Shown in pieces: positions 1 to 10,554 of a DNA stretch of 35,962 nt. The translations under genes were made by a program, and so were the position numbers. The stretch covers positions 1-35,962 of the IMG/VR virus record IMGVR_UViG_3300046167_000734, one strand, 5' to 3'. Origin of the DNA: a virus. The notes beneath the pieces were generated by a model that saw nothing but the letters and a program-made list of their open reading frames with translations, searched no databases and was not told the DNA's origin. Position 1 is the first letter of the stretch. Each line of letters begins with the position of its first letter.

Positions 1-261
1 TAAAAAAGAATAAACAGGTTCGAATTGGGCACGAGTAAGAGGATTATAGGTAATTCCTATTTTTAATTTTTCTCCTACTATACTACGACTAACGACTCTG
101 CCGCTATTTGTTCGAGACATCATAGTAGGTTGATCTTTTGAAAAACTTACAGAGGCAAAGCCAGGTCCATAATTAGCTGTCGAATTTGCGTTTTGTCCTG
201 CTTCATCTATTCCATAAGCAGGATCTGGTAATCTATTTGCAAAGCTACTGAATGCTCCCAT
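1..261 (-). CDS. Partial minor tail protein downstream of tape measure
   Basis: An ATG at 261 on the minus strand directly follows the tape measure stop (TAA at 262-264), and the frame stays open to the window edge, so only the first 87 codons are present. The protein starts MGAFSSFANRLPDPAYG and contains a segment ITYNPLTRAQFEPVYSF. Its place right after the tape measure is that of distal-tail or minor tail proteins in siphoviruses. The family is not recognised beyond that; the tail role is inferred from position. Confidence 0.6.
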   Translation of the reverse strand, partial: MGAFSSFANRLPDPAYGIDEAGQNANSTANYGPGFASVSFSKDQPTMMSRTNSGRVVSRSIVGEKLKIGITYNPLTRAQFEPVYSFL

Positions 262-3200
262 TTATCTCTCCGTATACCCAACATTTACATCAGGTAAAAA
301 ATCTTGTCCATAGGAGTTAGCGGCATCTCTTATTGCTCCAACTACTGCTCCTTGATTGTTTGTTAATACTTCTTGTACGCTTGCTCCATCTAGTGCGTTT
401 ACATTGAAAGTTAAGTTCATATTTTTTGAACCACCTAGTTCATAATTTGGAATTACTTCATTTTCAGTTACAACTTCTGGTCCTCTTTCTCCAACTAACA
501 TTCCACCATCTGCGTATCCTTTTCTTCCCATTGCTCCACCTGGTGTAAAGTTATTAGCATTGGATCCGACTCCTTGGCTTCCTCGTAAAAATGCAGTTTC
601 TCCAGATGACATTCCTTGAGATACGTCTACTCTATTGCTTCGTTGTCCTCCAACATTTATTTCAGAAGGTGGTTTTGATGCTCCAGAAGAGTCTCCACCT
701 TGGAAAGTTGTTTTCTTAATCAAGGCAACCTGAGCTAAACCAAGAGCTGTAATTGCAGCGGCTAATGCTATTCCTAAAGGCCCTGGCATTGCTGAATAAG
801 CCATTGCTGCCGCTGTTGCAGTAGAAATAATTGCTGTTGCTATTTTGATTTTCTTGTCTTGTTCAAAAGCTTTCTTTTGGATAGCAAGTTTTTTAGCTTC
901 CATTTGTGCTATTTTTGCCAAAGATTCTTTTGATTTACCGTCCATTTTCTTTTCGGCAGAAATCATATTGTCAATTTCTTTTACACGAGATTGAGCAAAT
1001 CCTTGTTGCGCAGCTCCAAATGCTGATATAGCACTACCGACTGCTTGAGCTCCTGCTATAGCTCCTGCTACTTGTTCGTTTGAAAGACCGATTTTATCAA
1101 AAAGTGGTTCTTCTCCCATAACTGTTGTTATGTTTGCTATTGTTTCTGACATATTTGATATTTGTGTAACCATTTGAGTAAGAAACCCTATTGAAGCTCC
1201 AAATCCTTCATTTAGTTTTCCAATAGCTTCGCCCATTTGGTTAAACGCTGTTGTAGCAACTGCTGTTCTAGCGGCAACTTTATCTGTTCCTTCGTCCATT
1301 TGTGAAAAAGCTGTTATAGTTGTAAATAGATCATCACTTACTAGCCCTTTTGTAATTTCACTTTTTACTTTACTTTGTGCATTTTCTTTTCTTTTCTTGT
1401 TTAGTTTGTCTTCTGCGTCTATTACATCATTAACTCTGGCAATAGTTGCATCGTAAGCGTCTAACTCTTCTTGTGTGAAATCTTCAAAGTTAAAAGCTGC
1501 AAAAGCATCTGCTTTTATTTGTTTTTGTGTATTTAGGAACTTCTCATGTTGTTTATCAAGTAAATCTTGTTCTTCTTTAGCCAGTGCTTTCGCATTAGAT
1601 ATAGCACGTAAAGTCATTGACATTTCACTTGCTTGAGCTCCTGATAGCGCTGCTCTATATGCCATATCTGAGTCTGCAATACTTCTATTTAATTTTGCTA
1701 TTTGTTGAGTATTTTTTAAATCTTGTAAGGATAAATTTATTCTAACTTCTTCTATTGCTAATAATTCTTGAGCGGTATCTAATTGCTGATTTTTTAGTAT
1801 AGTATTTTGTGTTTCAAGACCTGTAATTTGTGCTAAAAGACCTTCATTGTCTTTTGTTTCTGCGGCTAGCTCTTTTAATACTTTTATCTGTACATTATTT
1901 GCTTCTATTTCTGCTTCACTTCTATCTTTTGTTAGTTTTAGTGTTCGTGATGCGCCTTCTACACTTAGTTTTTCAAATTGTTTTGCTACTTTTATTGCAG
2001 CATCCATTCCTTTTAAAGTTGTTTGTAAGTTAATTGCATTTTTTTGCAATTCTTTAAAAGCTTTAGATAATTCAGGAAGTCTTGTTGCTGCATTCTCTGC
2101 TGTTAAACCAAACTTTTTTGCTTGGGTTCCCATTCCTTCTAATATTTCTTCGATTTCTCCTTTATCTGTTGTATCTTTTAGTTGTCCAATTGTTTTGTCC
2201 ATTGCCTCAAAAGAAGATAGTGCATCATCAAATTTTGTTTTCTTTTCAAATGTTTGAAAGAATTTACCAAAGACTCTTTCATTGTCTGATACTTGTTTTT
2301 GTAGACTTACTAGTTCCCCATTTATTTTGTCAACTTCTTTACTTGCGCCTTTGAATAAATCTACTATTTCTTGTACGGATGCCTTCGTTCCTCCGTCTTC
2401 GTCTAAGACTATTCCTGCTTTAGTAGCAGTATCTATAATTGATTTTCTTAGAAGTTCTCCTTCTTTGCTTTGGTCTGCGAATATTTCTTTTAGATTTTCT
2501 TGGAGTCCTTGTTGTGTTTTTTGTTCAATTTTTAGTGCTGCTTTAGCTCTGTTCTCTATAAGTCTTTCATTAGTGTCTACTTCGCCTGATCCCATTGATC
2601 GAGTTTGTGAAGCTCGTAGACGCTTTTCAGTTGCTTCCTGAAGCTTTTCCATTTCTACTTTAGCATTAAGAGATTCATTGGATAGTTCTTGTAAAATACC
2701 AGATGTTACTTTAAACTTTTTAATACTTGCTTCGCCAGCTGATACGCCTGTTTTATTAATAGCATTTCTTAGTTGTTCAAACTTTTCGGGCATACTTTCT
2801 ACAATTTCCCCTAGCCCTTTTAATGCCTTAATAGGAGGATCAACCATATCTTTTACTTTTGTAAAGACAGTACTAAGTACACCAAAAGCAAATATAGCTT
2901 GACCTATAAAAGGAATCATGTTTAGTAGTGCTGATCCAAAGAATTTAATTCCTACACTTGCTAGTTTTGCATTTCTTCCTATCATTGGAAACACTGCTGC
3001 AAGTTTTCCTCCAGTTGCTGCTGAAGTATTTGCATTTTTTCTAAAGTCTTTGAATTGTTTATTGGCTTCTTTGAAACCACCAATAGGGCCTGCTTGATTA
3101 ATTGCGCTAAGACCTGTACTAGTTCTATCTGCCATGTCTACTTGAGAAGCAGCTGTATTCATTGCAGGTAAGACATCCATAGCCCCTTTATTTGCCTGTT

Positions 3201-3640
3201 GTAATTCTTTTAAAGATTGTATTTCTGCTTTAGTTACTGCTATTCTTGCTTTTGCATTCTTTTTTACTGTTTCTGTTCCTTTTCCTTGGGAAGTTTTTCT
3301 AGCGGATGTTAGTCTTTTTTCTGCATTTACTAATTCTTTTTTAATTCGTTTTTCATCAACTGACCCTTTCTTTAAGTCTTTTTGAAATTTTTTCATACTT
3401 GCTGTAGGTTTTTCAATAGCTAGTATTTGATTTCGAGAAGCCACTACACTTTCATCTGCACTTTCACTTAAAGCAGTTGCAACTGAATGTTGATGTTCTG
3501 CAGCTTCTTGTGCTCGTTGAGACATTTGTCCAAGAGCTGGAATCATTGAAGTTAAGATTGTACTTCCAAAAAGTACAAGTCCACCTATCATGGCACTTCC
3601 TGATCCTGAGAATAAGTTTGCAATAGGAATAAGTACGGTG
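262..3640 (-). CDS. Tape measure protein, C-terminal part (after apparent frameshift)
   Basis: This is the larger piece of the tail tape measure protein, which sets tail length and is ejected with DNA. The uninterrupted frame has an internal ATG at 3591, but coding clearly continues upstream to about 3640, where it joins the gene at 3641-4480 in a +1-shifted frame. Visible features are long alpha-helical, Lys/Glu/Ala-rich stretches, hydrophobic helices (around the GSALLNMIPFIGQAIFAFGV segment and an Ala/Gly-rich one near the C-terminus), and a Gly-rich C-terminal region with a GGMLVGERGPEVV motif typical of tape measure proteins. Corrected for one base, 262-4480 encodes about 1405 residues, a normal size. 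The break most likely reflects a one-base excess at the AAAA run at about 3642. Confidence 0.85.
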
Positions 3641-4480
3641 TTTTATAGCAGTAAGTCCTTCTTTTGAAAGATCAGTAAAAGCTGCTGCTAGTTTATCGTA
3701 GGGGTTGACATCAATTGCATCAGCAATATCACCATATTTTTTGGCTCCTTGCTCATTAATTGCGTTTAAAAATGCTTGTTGTCTTTGAAATTGTGTTAAC
3801 TGATTTGCACTTTTATTCAAAGTAGTTGCATAGGCTTCTGTAGCATCATCAAGACGAACCATAATACCCAATTCATCCAAAATTTCAGGTTCTAGCTTGA
3901 TAGCACCTCGTGTTAACCTATCAAGAGCGTCTCCCATGTCTCTACCAAGAGCAAGAGAAGCTCCTTTTGCAACTCGAGTTAATCCTTCCATTTCTGCAAC
4001 ACCGAAGCCCGCACTTGTTGAAAGCGCAGCTGTACGCATAGCCTGTTCTAGAGACACTGCGTTACCTGTTACTTCTTTTAATTTTTCGGCTACGAGATCA
4101 AGGGATTGACCTGTTTGATTTCCAAAAGCTGTTAAACCTTCTCCGAGTTTTTCTACTGCGGCTGCATTTCTTAATGCACTAAATGCTGCTGTTGCCGCAA
4201 AGACGTTAGCAGCTAATAAAGCATATGTAGATACTAAGGCACCAGATCCATTGGATCCTCCAATAGTCTGGTTTAATTTTGAGAAGTTTTTTGTTCCATT
4301 AGCAGTCTGGATCATGGCCTGTTGTTGACGGCCATAACCTTTATCTCTCTGCTTATCTAGATTCTTCTGTGAAGTAGTTGTCTTATCAATTTCGTTTCGA
4401 AGATTTTTTTGTTGTTTGTTAACAATATTAAAACCTTTTGCAGTTGCGACTACTTCAAATATTACCTTGTTATCTGCCAT
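3641..4480 (-). CDS. Tape measure protein, N-terminal part
   Basis: Starts MADNKVIFEVVATAKG at 4480, next to the small gene that ends at 4481. It shows the usual tape measure start: a short beta segment, then helices and a hydrophobic Ala-rich stretch (about residues 80-105, ALVSTYALLAANVFAATAAF). The reading frame formally runs on to 3464, but after about residue 280 it turns into Cys/Ser/Thr-rich nonsense (RTYSYCKLILRIRKC), while the alternative frame gives a sensible continuation (TVLIPIANLFSGSGSAMIGG). This marks the frameshift point near 3638-3645. An intron or programmed slip is less likely, because programmed frameshifts in tail operons lie in the chaperone genes upstream. Confidence 0.85.
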
Positions 4481-4804
4481 TTATTTTCTTTTTAGTCTAT
4501 CGTGCTCAGCTTTTAATCTTTTCTGAGATTGTTCGATACCTCTTGATTCTAGAAATAATATTACTTCATGAATCCATTCTATTTGGTGTTCTTCTACTTC
4601 ATATATTTTGAGTAAAAAATTAAAGTTTGTATAATCTTTGCCTGTAAACCCTACATCAGCAAAAACTCTATCTCCTAGAGAGTTATATATGTTTAATCCA
4701 GTTATTACTGAATCTGGGAAGTCTTCCCAGTCTGAAGGACATTTGTCCCAATCGGGTTCTTCACCCATTTGTTCCATCATTTCCAAGTATTGATCCTTGG
4801 TCAT
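4481..4804 (-). CDS. Putative tail assembly chaperone, second component
   Basis: A 107-residue acidic protein between the gene at 4815 and the tape measure. It has a Trp/Asp-rich N-terminus (EEPDWDKCPSDWEDFP) and a helical Lys/Arg-rich C-terminus. In siphoviruses this slot is held by the downstream half of the tail assembly chaperone pair (lambda G/GT type), often made by ribosomal frameshifting. The frame is open for about 30 codons upstream of its ATG, overlapping the end of the previous gene in the +1 (or -2) frame, so frameshifted production is possible, though I see no classic slippery heptamer. The role is inferred from position; the family is not recognised by sequence. Confidence 0.55.
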   Translation of the reverse strand: MTKDQYLEMMEQMGEEPDWDKCPSDWEDFPDSVITGLNIYNSLGDRVFADVGFTGKDYTNFNFLLKIYEVEEHQIEWIHEVILFLESRGIEQSQKRLKAEHDRLKRK

Positions 4805-4814
4805 TCCAATGTCA

Positions 4815-5264
4815 CTATTCTCCAGATTTAACTTTAGTTTCTCCAGTACTGTCTTTTTGTTCTCTACTACGAAAATTTTCTAAATCAAAGACTACCTCAT
4901 TGAGCCAGTTATCAAATTCAGATGAATTTTCTACTAATTGTTGAGCATTTTCTTCAGTGAATTCCATTTCAGCTTCAGGATCTTGTCCTTTTAGATCAAC
5001 TAATAGTAAGTCTTCAAGATATGATAATTTCATTCCTTTCCAACCCTTTACTGTTGCTTTTGTGAATTCAACTACGAATTTCTCATCATTGAGTTCATCT
5101 TCAAATTGACGAGTTTTTCTATTAAATTTATTTATAGTACACTTTTTTCTTAAGTTTACTAATTCTTTTCTTGATAGATTTGCAAGTTCTACTTCAAATC
5201 CAAGTAATCCTGGGAATTCTACCCAAGTAGTTTTACTATCTACTAGTAATGATTTTAAATCCAT
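4815..5264 (-). CDS. Putative tail assembly chaperone, first component
   Basis: A 149-residue protein starting MDLKSLLVDSKTTWVEFPGL. It resembles small tail assembly chaperones: a short N-terminal part referring to a folded core (FEVELANLSRKELVNLRKKC), then a helical acidic C-terminus. It lies between a tail tube-like gene (5279-6181) and the 107-residue gene before the tape measure, the canonical G position. The stop TAG at 4815-4817 lies 10 nt before the next ATG. Confidence 0.6.
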   Translation of the reverse strand: MDLKSLLVDSKTTWVEFPGLLGFEVELANLSRKELVNLRKKCTINKFNRKTRQFEDELNDEKFVVEFTKATVKGWKGMKLSYLEDLLLVDLKGQDPEAEMEFTEENAQQLVENSSEFDNWLNEVVFDLENFRSREQKDSTGETKVKSGE

Positions 5265-5278
5265 GTTGTTATATTCTC

Positions 5279-6181
5279 CTAATATGTTATAACGGTTGAT
5301 AAATTTGCAGGATTGCCTATCAAACGATAGTCAAAAGCCTGCGTAAATACTTCGTTTTGAGACATTCTTTTAGTAAACATACAATTTGCTAAGTTTGCGT
5401 CTAAGAATGTGCTACCATTAACGAGAGTTTTAATACGAACAGCTGTGTCCGCACTAAAGCTTTGCACTGTACTAGAATTATTACTGGTAATATATTGTAC
5501 TATATTGCCAGAAACAACTCTTCTTCCGAGAGTAAACCCAGAAGGATACATTGCGTTTGAAGCATTTGTAACTGAAAGACTATTATGTAATGTTTCATAA
5601 GGTGTCCATGATATTTCATTTTGAACACTTAATGTTGCGGAAATAATGTTAGATACACTAGTTCCTCCAACTGATACATCAATAATGTTTGTGGTGGGAG
5701 TTCTTGTTGAACTAGCACTAGCCAAAGAGTTTGGTAGTGAATAACTTTCATCTCCTACTCGTTCTAACTTACTTGCCTCTCCTGAGACATTTAAAGTTAG
5801 TGGTGAACCTTTTGATAGATTGAAGTCGCCATTTGTAATAACACATTCATCTAATTTAAAAGTACTCTCTCCAGTTACAATATAAAGATCAAAACTTTTT
5901 ATATTTGATCCTGTTGCATCATAATCAGTTAAAAGTGCTTTTACTATTGTTTCATCTTTTTCTGTTGTTATAGAAACTGAGAAACTAAAGTTCGCAGGAT
6001 TTGCTTTTGTTATGCTTGTTCCCTGAAACATTTTTGTTTGATCGTGCAAAGTCTTTACTTCGTATGCATCTTCCGCAAATGTCTGTGAGAACGATACATC
6101 AGGAGCCGTTTTTAATAAGTAACGACTCCCTCCGTATACGAGGTGTACATTACTTTCTCTAAGAAAGTTGTACGATGTCAT
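5279..6181 (-). CDS. Tail protein (second tail tube-like or tail component)
   Basis: A 300-residue Ser/Thr/Asn-rich, beta-strand-rich protein beginning MTSYNFLRESNVHLVYGG. Motifs such as SFSQTFAEDAYEVKTLHDQ and ANPANFSFSVSIT, and the beta-sandwich pattern, resemble phage tail tube or tube-initiator proteins from marine siphoviruses. It is flanked by another tail protein (6184-7804) and the chaperones. The structural role is inferred from composition and position; which of the two neighbours forms the main tube cannot be settled here. Confidence 0.65.
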   Translation of the reverse strand: MTSYNFLRESNVHLVYGGSRYLLKTAPDVSFSQTFAEDAYEVKTLHDQTKMFQGTSITKANPANFSFSVSITTEKDETIVKALLTDYDATGSNIKSFDLYIVTGESTFKLDECVITNGDFNLSKGSPLTLNVSGEASKLERVGDESYSLPNSLASASSTRTPTTNIIDVSVGGTSVSNIISATLSVQNEISWTPYETLHNSLSVTNASNAMYPSGFTLGRRVVSGNIVQYITSNNSSTVQSFSADTAVRIKTLVNGSTFLDANLANCMFTKRMSQNEVFTQAFDYRLIGNPANLSTVITY

Positions 6182-6183
6182 TG

Positions 6184-7804
6184 TTATACAGTGTAGTCTG
6201 TGGCGTACTGAGAGTCTGAATGAGAAGTTAATCCCTTATATTTGACAGTCATTTCGTCGCCTGTTAGTAGGTCTGTTCCGTGAGCTGCAAACTCTACTGA
6301 AGTAGAGATCAGATCTCCAGTTTCGATTGTTGGTACAGTCATATGTGCTTTTGGAATATCAAATTCAACAACTGGTACAGCACTTGAAGCGCCTCCCATG
6401 AATAAGCTCATATTAAATACGTTAGTAACTAAGTCGGTTGCACCAGCTAAGTCAGTAAGTAATTGGTTAGAACCATTGTCTTTTGTATCCAAATAACATG
6501 TTAAGTTACCAGTAATCTGCCTAGATCCTGTAAAAGATCCAATTGGTTTGTCAATAATACCTAGTGTTTCAGGTGTTACATATGTAACATTATTAGCGAT
6601 AGTAATAGAACCACCAGTAATATTAATGTCATATGTTGTTGCATCTAATCCACCAGAACTTGAACCACCACCTTGTGCTAGACAGGATAGTGTTAATGTT
6701 GACAACTTGTTTCTTAAATAATCAGCATCGTCTGGTCCAGTACAATCAGCATAGTTATAACCTTCTACATAAGTAGCTGTTGTAACTGAACTATCTGTTC
6801 CATTTAGAGCAGTAGTAGTATTGTGATTAGCAGTTGTATTTCCTGCTTGAACATGAAGTGTTTTTGAAGGATCTTCGATTGCTGTTGAAACTTGGTCAAT
6901 TGTTGTTGCATTTCCAGACCATGTTAACTGAGCAATACCATCAATTGAGAAGTCAATCTCACACTGATTTACCTGTGCTTCGTTCAAACGATAAGTTGTA
7001 TTTTCTAGAGCGAAATATATTGAAAGTTTCAATAATTCGTGATGTTCTGATCTTGCAAAAGATACATCAGCGTCTGTAGAATCTACAGTAACTGCTGCTG
7101 CAGATGTGGTTGCTAAAGAACCATCTGTAATATCTTTACCTGCTATAGAAGCCCAAAGAATATTTTCTACCATATCCATGTCACCACTTTGTCTCCAACT
7201 ATTTGTTCCATGCTTAAAAGGTCTTACATATGTTCCGAAAGACCATTCTGCAGGTGGTAAAGAGTCGTTGAATCGTTTTGAACCACGGTTAGGTGCGGCA
7301 CCAGCTTCGTTAATTGTAACGTCTGTGCTCTCACTTCCTTGTGAAAAACTATAACCATCTAAAACACCGACTCTGAAAGTATTAATTTTCTTAGCCTGGG
7401 CGTTCCCACTATGAGTACCATTACCTTTGAATAGTCCCAATGCTGTTCTTGAGTTATCAGTTGTTGTTGTACTTGTAACACCATTTACTGTAACTACAAG
7501 ACCATCAGTACCACTTCCAGAAGATCCTGTTGAAGTTGCAGTTTCATTGTCTACAAATCCAGAACCCCTAAAATTATTTGGTAAATAGAGTTCTGTAACT
7601 TTTCCACTATTTACAGCAGCAACGATTGCTTTTAGTCCTGAACCAGATGCACTAGGTTGTACCAAAAGTAATAACATCGCCCACAGCGTGATTAGCGTTA
7701 ACTCCTGAAAATAAATCCAAAGTATTAACTGACCCACCACTTGCGTGTACTCCATTTACAGAGCTGACAAATACCTTAGTATTTCTCGATAAATTTAAAG
7801 CCAT
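6184..7804 (-). CDS. Major tail tube-like protein (frameshifted near 7655)
   Basis: The uninterrupted frame begins at 7755, but its first 30 residues look out of frame (hydrophobic nonsense). The natural start is ATG 7804, preceded by GGAG 8 nt away, giving MALNLSRNTKVFVSSVNG, a typical N-terminus of phage major tail proteins. That frame hits TAG at 7652-7654; dropping one base of a CC pair at 7655-7656 continues as TTSASGSGLKAIVAAVN in the long frame. The corrected product is 539 residues, rich in Thr/Ser/Gly/Asn and beta strands, with repeated VTVNGVTSTTT-like segments. It is probably a tail tube subunit or an enlarged tube with immunoglobulin-like decoration. The break is probably a sequencing indel. 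Confidence 0.7.
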
Positions 7805-7868
7805 TTTGCTTTCTCCGTTTTTATAATGGAAAGGGTGCGGCTACATTTTTATGTGCCTTACCTGTTTC

Positions 7869-8315
7869 CTAATATCGTATTCTGACTGTCATTTCTCCAA
7901 TTCCTAAAGGAGCAATAACTCCTTCATCAGTACTTATACTTCCTATTGTTAAAGAAGTTGCACTTTGATTTGGATCGACACTATCATCATACACTAAATT
8001 ATCATTGTCGTCTATGACTCTTTCGATGTCCTCTAACAATAATGCCAATTCTTCTTGAGCATCTTCTTCGTTTTTAACGTATGCTCGTATTCCTATATCT
8101 AAAAATCTCCACTTGAACTCGCCAGGTTGATACTCTCTTGTTTCATTTCCTGCGACTACACAAACTTTTGGATATTGTTGTATTTCATCCAAAAATATCA
8201 TTTTTCCTTTTACATTGTCAAATACATTTGTGTTAAAAGGGTGATTTCCGTCTATTAACTTTAACTTTTCAACGATAGCTTCTATTACTTTTTTTCGTTT
8301 TGTTCTTGCTACCAT
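7869..8315 (-). CDS. Tail terminator-like protein
   Basis: A 148-residue protein whose layout matches tail terminator (gpU-like) proteins. A basic N-terminal helix (RTKRKKVIEAIVEKLKLI) is followed by a YPKVCVVAGNETREYQPG strand region, FLDIGIRAYVKNEEDAQEELALLLEDIERVID, and a C-terminal ISTDEGVIAPLGIGEMTVRIRY. Terminators cap the tail tube and join it to the head. It overlaps the start of its upstream neighbour by one base at 8315 and precedes the tail tube gene, as expected. Confidence 0.7.
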   Translation of the reverse strand: MVARTKRKKVIEAIVEKLKLIDGNHPFNTNVFDNVKGKMIFLDEIQQYPKVCVVAGNETREYQPGEFKWRFLDIGIRAYVKNEEDAQEELALLLEDIERVIDDNDNLVYDDSVDPNQSATSLTIGSISTDEGVIAPLGIGEMTVRIRY

Positions 8316-9889
8316 TATATTCTCCTAAGTACGAATTTTGTTTCTAGTTGTCTCGTTGCCAACTCTCTTATACTTTTTTCTATAACCTTTCTTGGGTCAA
8401 AAGCACTTGGGTATCCGTACCCTCCTTCAAATACTTGATAAGGATCTTTTTGGTAGGTATAATCAATTTGATTTAATCCTGCTCTTGTTGGTATTACAGC
8501 AAGTACTTGTGCTGAATTCGCAAACCTACCTGAATCACTTCTTAAAGCAGGTCGTCCCATATTTCTTTCTACTTGATTTCCTAAATCTTTATTTAGTTGT
8601 CCTAGTAGTACTCCTGGATCAGTAGCTGCTCTTTCAAGAGGCTTCTTCTTTTGTTGTCCTTTTCTATCAGCTACAAGTTTTTGTTGTAGTGCTGCTTTTA
8701 AGAAAGTTCCTCCGCCTATTGTTCTTATAGGAATTTTTCTTTTCTGTTCAAAGGTACCTCTTTTTCTTGGTCCTTTATCGTTTAATTTTGTATTTTTACC
8801 TTTAAAATTTACACTAACATTTTTATTTCCTTTAAATCTATTAAAGAAATAAAGACGTAGAGCATCTTCATAAGCCTCGTATTGACTTGGAGAACCTGCT
8901 GCTTTCGGGTTTTCTGCAATTTCTAATAATATTGCTTTTAACTCTCTTATTGCGGCCGATTCTGCTTTGGCATCTGTTCTATTTCCACTTTTATCTTGTA
9001 AAGATAACACAGGTATAAATTCATTACTAAAGTTGCCTTTATCATCTACTATCATGTTATGTTGAATAGATAGATTTGCAAGTCCTTGAACCTTGCTAAT
9101 AAGAGCTCCTAGTATGTCTTTTTCAGCTATAGATAAACTGCCACCATGCCGTTTCATTGTAGCCGCTTGAGCTCTAGCAACATCAATCTGAGAAGTTGCT
9201 ATTCCAAACTGTCCGTGTCCAACTTCAAAAAAGGTAGAGGGACCAAGCTTATCGATTACTTTTCCATCTGGACCTTTTCTTTTTGCATCACGATCTGCAG
9301 TTCCTTTAGCATATTTTATATCTTCAACGTTTCCATATGCTTTATCAAGTGCGCCTTTTATTGCACCAGCAGTTTTTCCTTTATTCTTTTTTACTTCAGT
9401 TGCTCTTGCATAAGTACCGATAGACATTATAATATCATCTTTCTTTATTGGGGGTACTCCTTCTACTTTAAATGCTTTAGTACCTGAAGTTTTTCTTAGT
9501 GTTTGTATTGTATCTTTTACAATTCCTGTTGGAGGACTATTCTTTTCTTCTAATAGTGCTGCCTTTCCTACTTCATCCCACAACTTCTCGAACTTGTCGC
9601 TATCCTGAATAACTGAATCGTCTTTTCCTAAACCTGCTGCTTGTTCGAATTTTGCTAATCCTGCTTTAAACTCTTCTTTAGTTATAACAAGTATATGTCC
9701 TTCGACTCTTTCGTATTCTTTTCTTCCTGTTTGACGACCTGCTGTTTTTTGTTGCCCAAACTTTTTACTTTTTGGATTTTCTTCAATTATAGCATTTCCA
9801 TCATCATCAAACTTTAATGCTTTTGCGGAAAGTCTTTTATACTCTTTTACAAAAAAATCTGCAGCTTTACCTAAGTTAGCTGTACCCAT
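8315..9889 (-). CDS. Large neck or tail-completion protein (HK97 gp10-like slot)
   Basis: A 524-residue Lys-rich protein between the head-tail connector and the tail terminator, the place of HK97 gp10-like head-closure or tail-completion proteins. It is far longer than the usual 100-200 residues. The C-terminal third (SGRFANSAQVLAVIPTRAG, then YTYQKDPYQVFEGGYGYP and a helical FDPRKVIEKSIRELATRQ) is consistent with a gp10-like core. The N-terminal 350 residues are helical and charged and may be an added domain. Start at 9889 overlaps the previous stop. Exact function is inferred. Confidence 0.55.
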   Translation of the reverse strand: MGTANLGKAADFFVKEYKRLSAKALKFDDDGNAIIEENPKSKKFGQQKTAGRQTGRKEYERVEGHILVITKEEFKAGLAKFEQAAGLGKDDSVIQDSDKFEKLWDEVGKAALLEEKNSPPTGIVKDTIQTLRKTSGTKAFKVEGVPPIKKDDIIMSIGTYARATEVKKNKGKTAGAIKGALDKAYGNVEDIKYAKGTADRDAKRKGPDGKVIDKLGPSTFFEVGHGQFGIATSQIDVARAQAATMKRHGGSLSIAEKDILGALISKVQGLANLSIQHNMIVDDKGNFSNEFIPVLSLQDKSGNRTDAKAESAAIRELKAILLEIAENPKAAGSPSQYEAYEDALRLYFFNRFKGNKNVSVNFKGKNTKLNDKGPRKRGTFEQKRKIPIRTIGGGTFLKAALQQKLVADRKGQQKKKPLERAATDPGVLLGQLNKDLGNQVERNMGRPALRSDSGRFANSAQVLAVIPTRAGLNQIDYTYQKDPYQVFEGGYGYPSAFDPRKVIEKSIRELATRQLETKFVLRRI

Positions 9890-10500
9890 TACTTATGAAC
9901 TTTATAGAAATCTAGTATCCTTTTAATATGGTCTGGGAATCCTATATTTTCTCTCAGACTTGTAGATACAGAGTTCTGTATCGAAGCTCCTGCAATTGCG
10001 AGTCTATCTTTTCTTTCGTCTTTCAAATAATATTTTACTAAATCAAAACATGCCAGTTTTAAATCTTCGGGTGTCGAAGCATAACCTGACCTATATATAA
10101 CTTTTACTGCTGCTCTTCCTTTTGGAAAAGCTTTATCTGCAGTTGCAGTTGTTCTATAAATAGTATCTAGTTCAGTGTCTACTACGTATTCGTACTTACC
10201 ACTAGAATCTGAGTTACCAGTTATTAGAGTTGTATAAGAGTCATCTTGTCCAGATCTTTCTGCTACGAGAGAGACGCTGACAAGTGGGCTTTCATCCACT
10301 AAAATAGCATTTGTATAATCATCAAGAATATCAAAATACTCTGTTTTATCTGTTGAGTAATAATCAACAAATGACGTGCCACAGTAAGTTTTTACTGCTT
10401 GACTTATGGCAGGCACTATAACATTAATTTTCGCATTTTCACTTTCTCCAGTGATCCCTGCGAAGTCCTTATACTGTTGTAATGTTACTAAATTTGCCAT
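9889..10500 (-). CDS. Head-tail connector (gp6-like)
   Basis: A 203-residue protein starting MANLVTLQQYKDFAGITGESEN. It is typical of phage gp6-like head-tail connectors: an N-terminal helix bundle (INVIVPAISQAVKTYCG), a beta-rich middle part, then a helical KLACFDLVKYYLKDERKDRLAIAG segment. It forms the adaptor ring beneath the portal. It is the first gene after the capsid gene, behind a terminator-like hairpin at 10511-10534, and ends overlapping the next start. Confidence 0.75.
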   Translation of the reverse strand: MANLVTLQQYKDFAGITGESENAKINVIVPAISQAVKTYCGTSFVDYYSTDKTEYFDILDDYTNAILVDESPLVSVSLVAERSGQDDSYTTLITGNSDSSGKYEYVVDTELDTIYRTTATADKAFPKGRAAVKVIYRSGYASTPEDLKLACFDLVKYYLKDERKDRLAIAGASIQNSVSTSLRENIGFPDHIKRILDFYKVHK

Positions 10501-10510
10501 AATTAAAAGT

Positions 10511-10534
10511 GTGGGGCGATTAAGGCCGCCCCAC
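10511..10534 (-). terminator. Hairpin after capsid gene, terminator-like
   Basis: A perfect 8-bp inverted repeat (GTGGGGCG / CGCCCCAC, 8-nt loop) lies between the capsid stop and the connector start. On the minus strand it is followed by ACTTTTAATT. It is probably a partial (leaky) terminator or RNA-end stabiliser that lets capsid mRNA exceed downstream tail mRNA. Confidence 0.65.
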
Positions 10535-10554
10535 GAATCCTGTCTAAGCCGATA

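Noticed and set aside
3464-3640. Intron or programmed frameshift splitting the tape measure gene
   Set aside because: The frames overlap with no intervening sequence, and the break has the same one-base signature as four other genes, so an indel is simpler.
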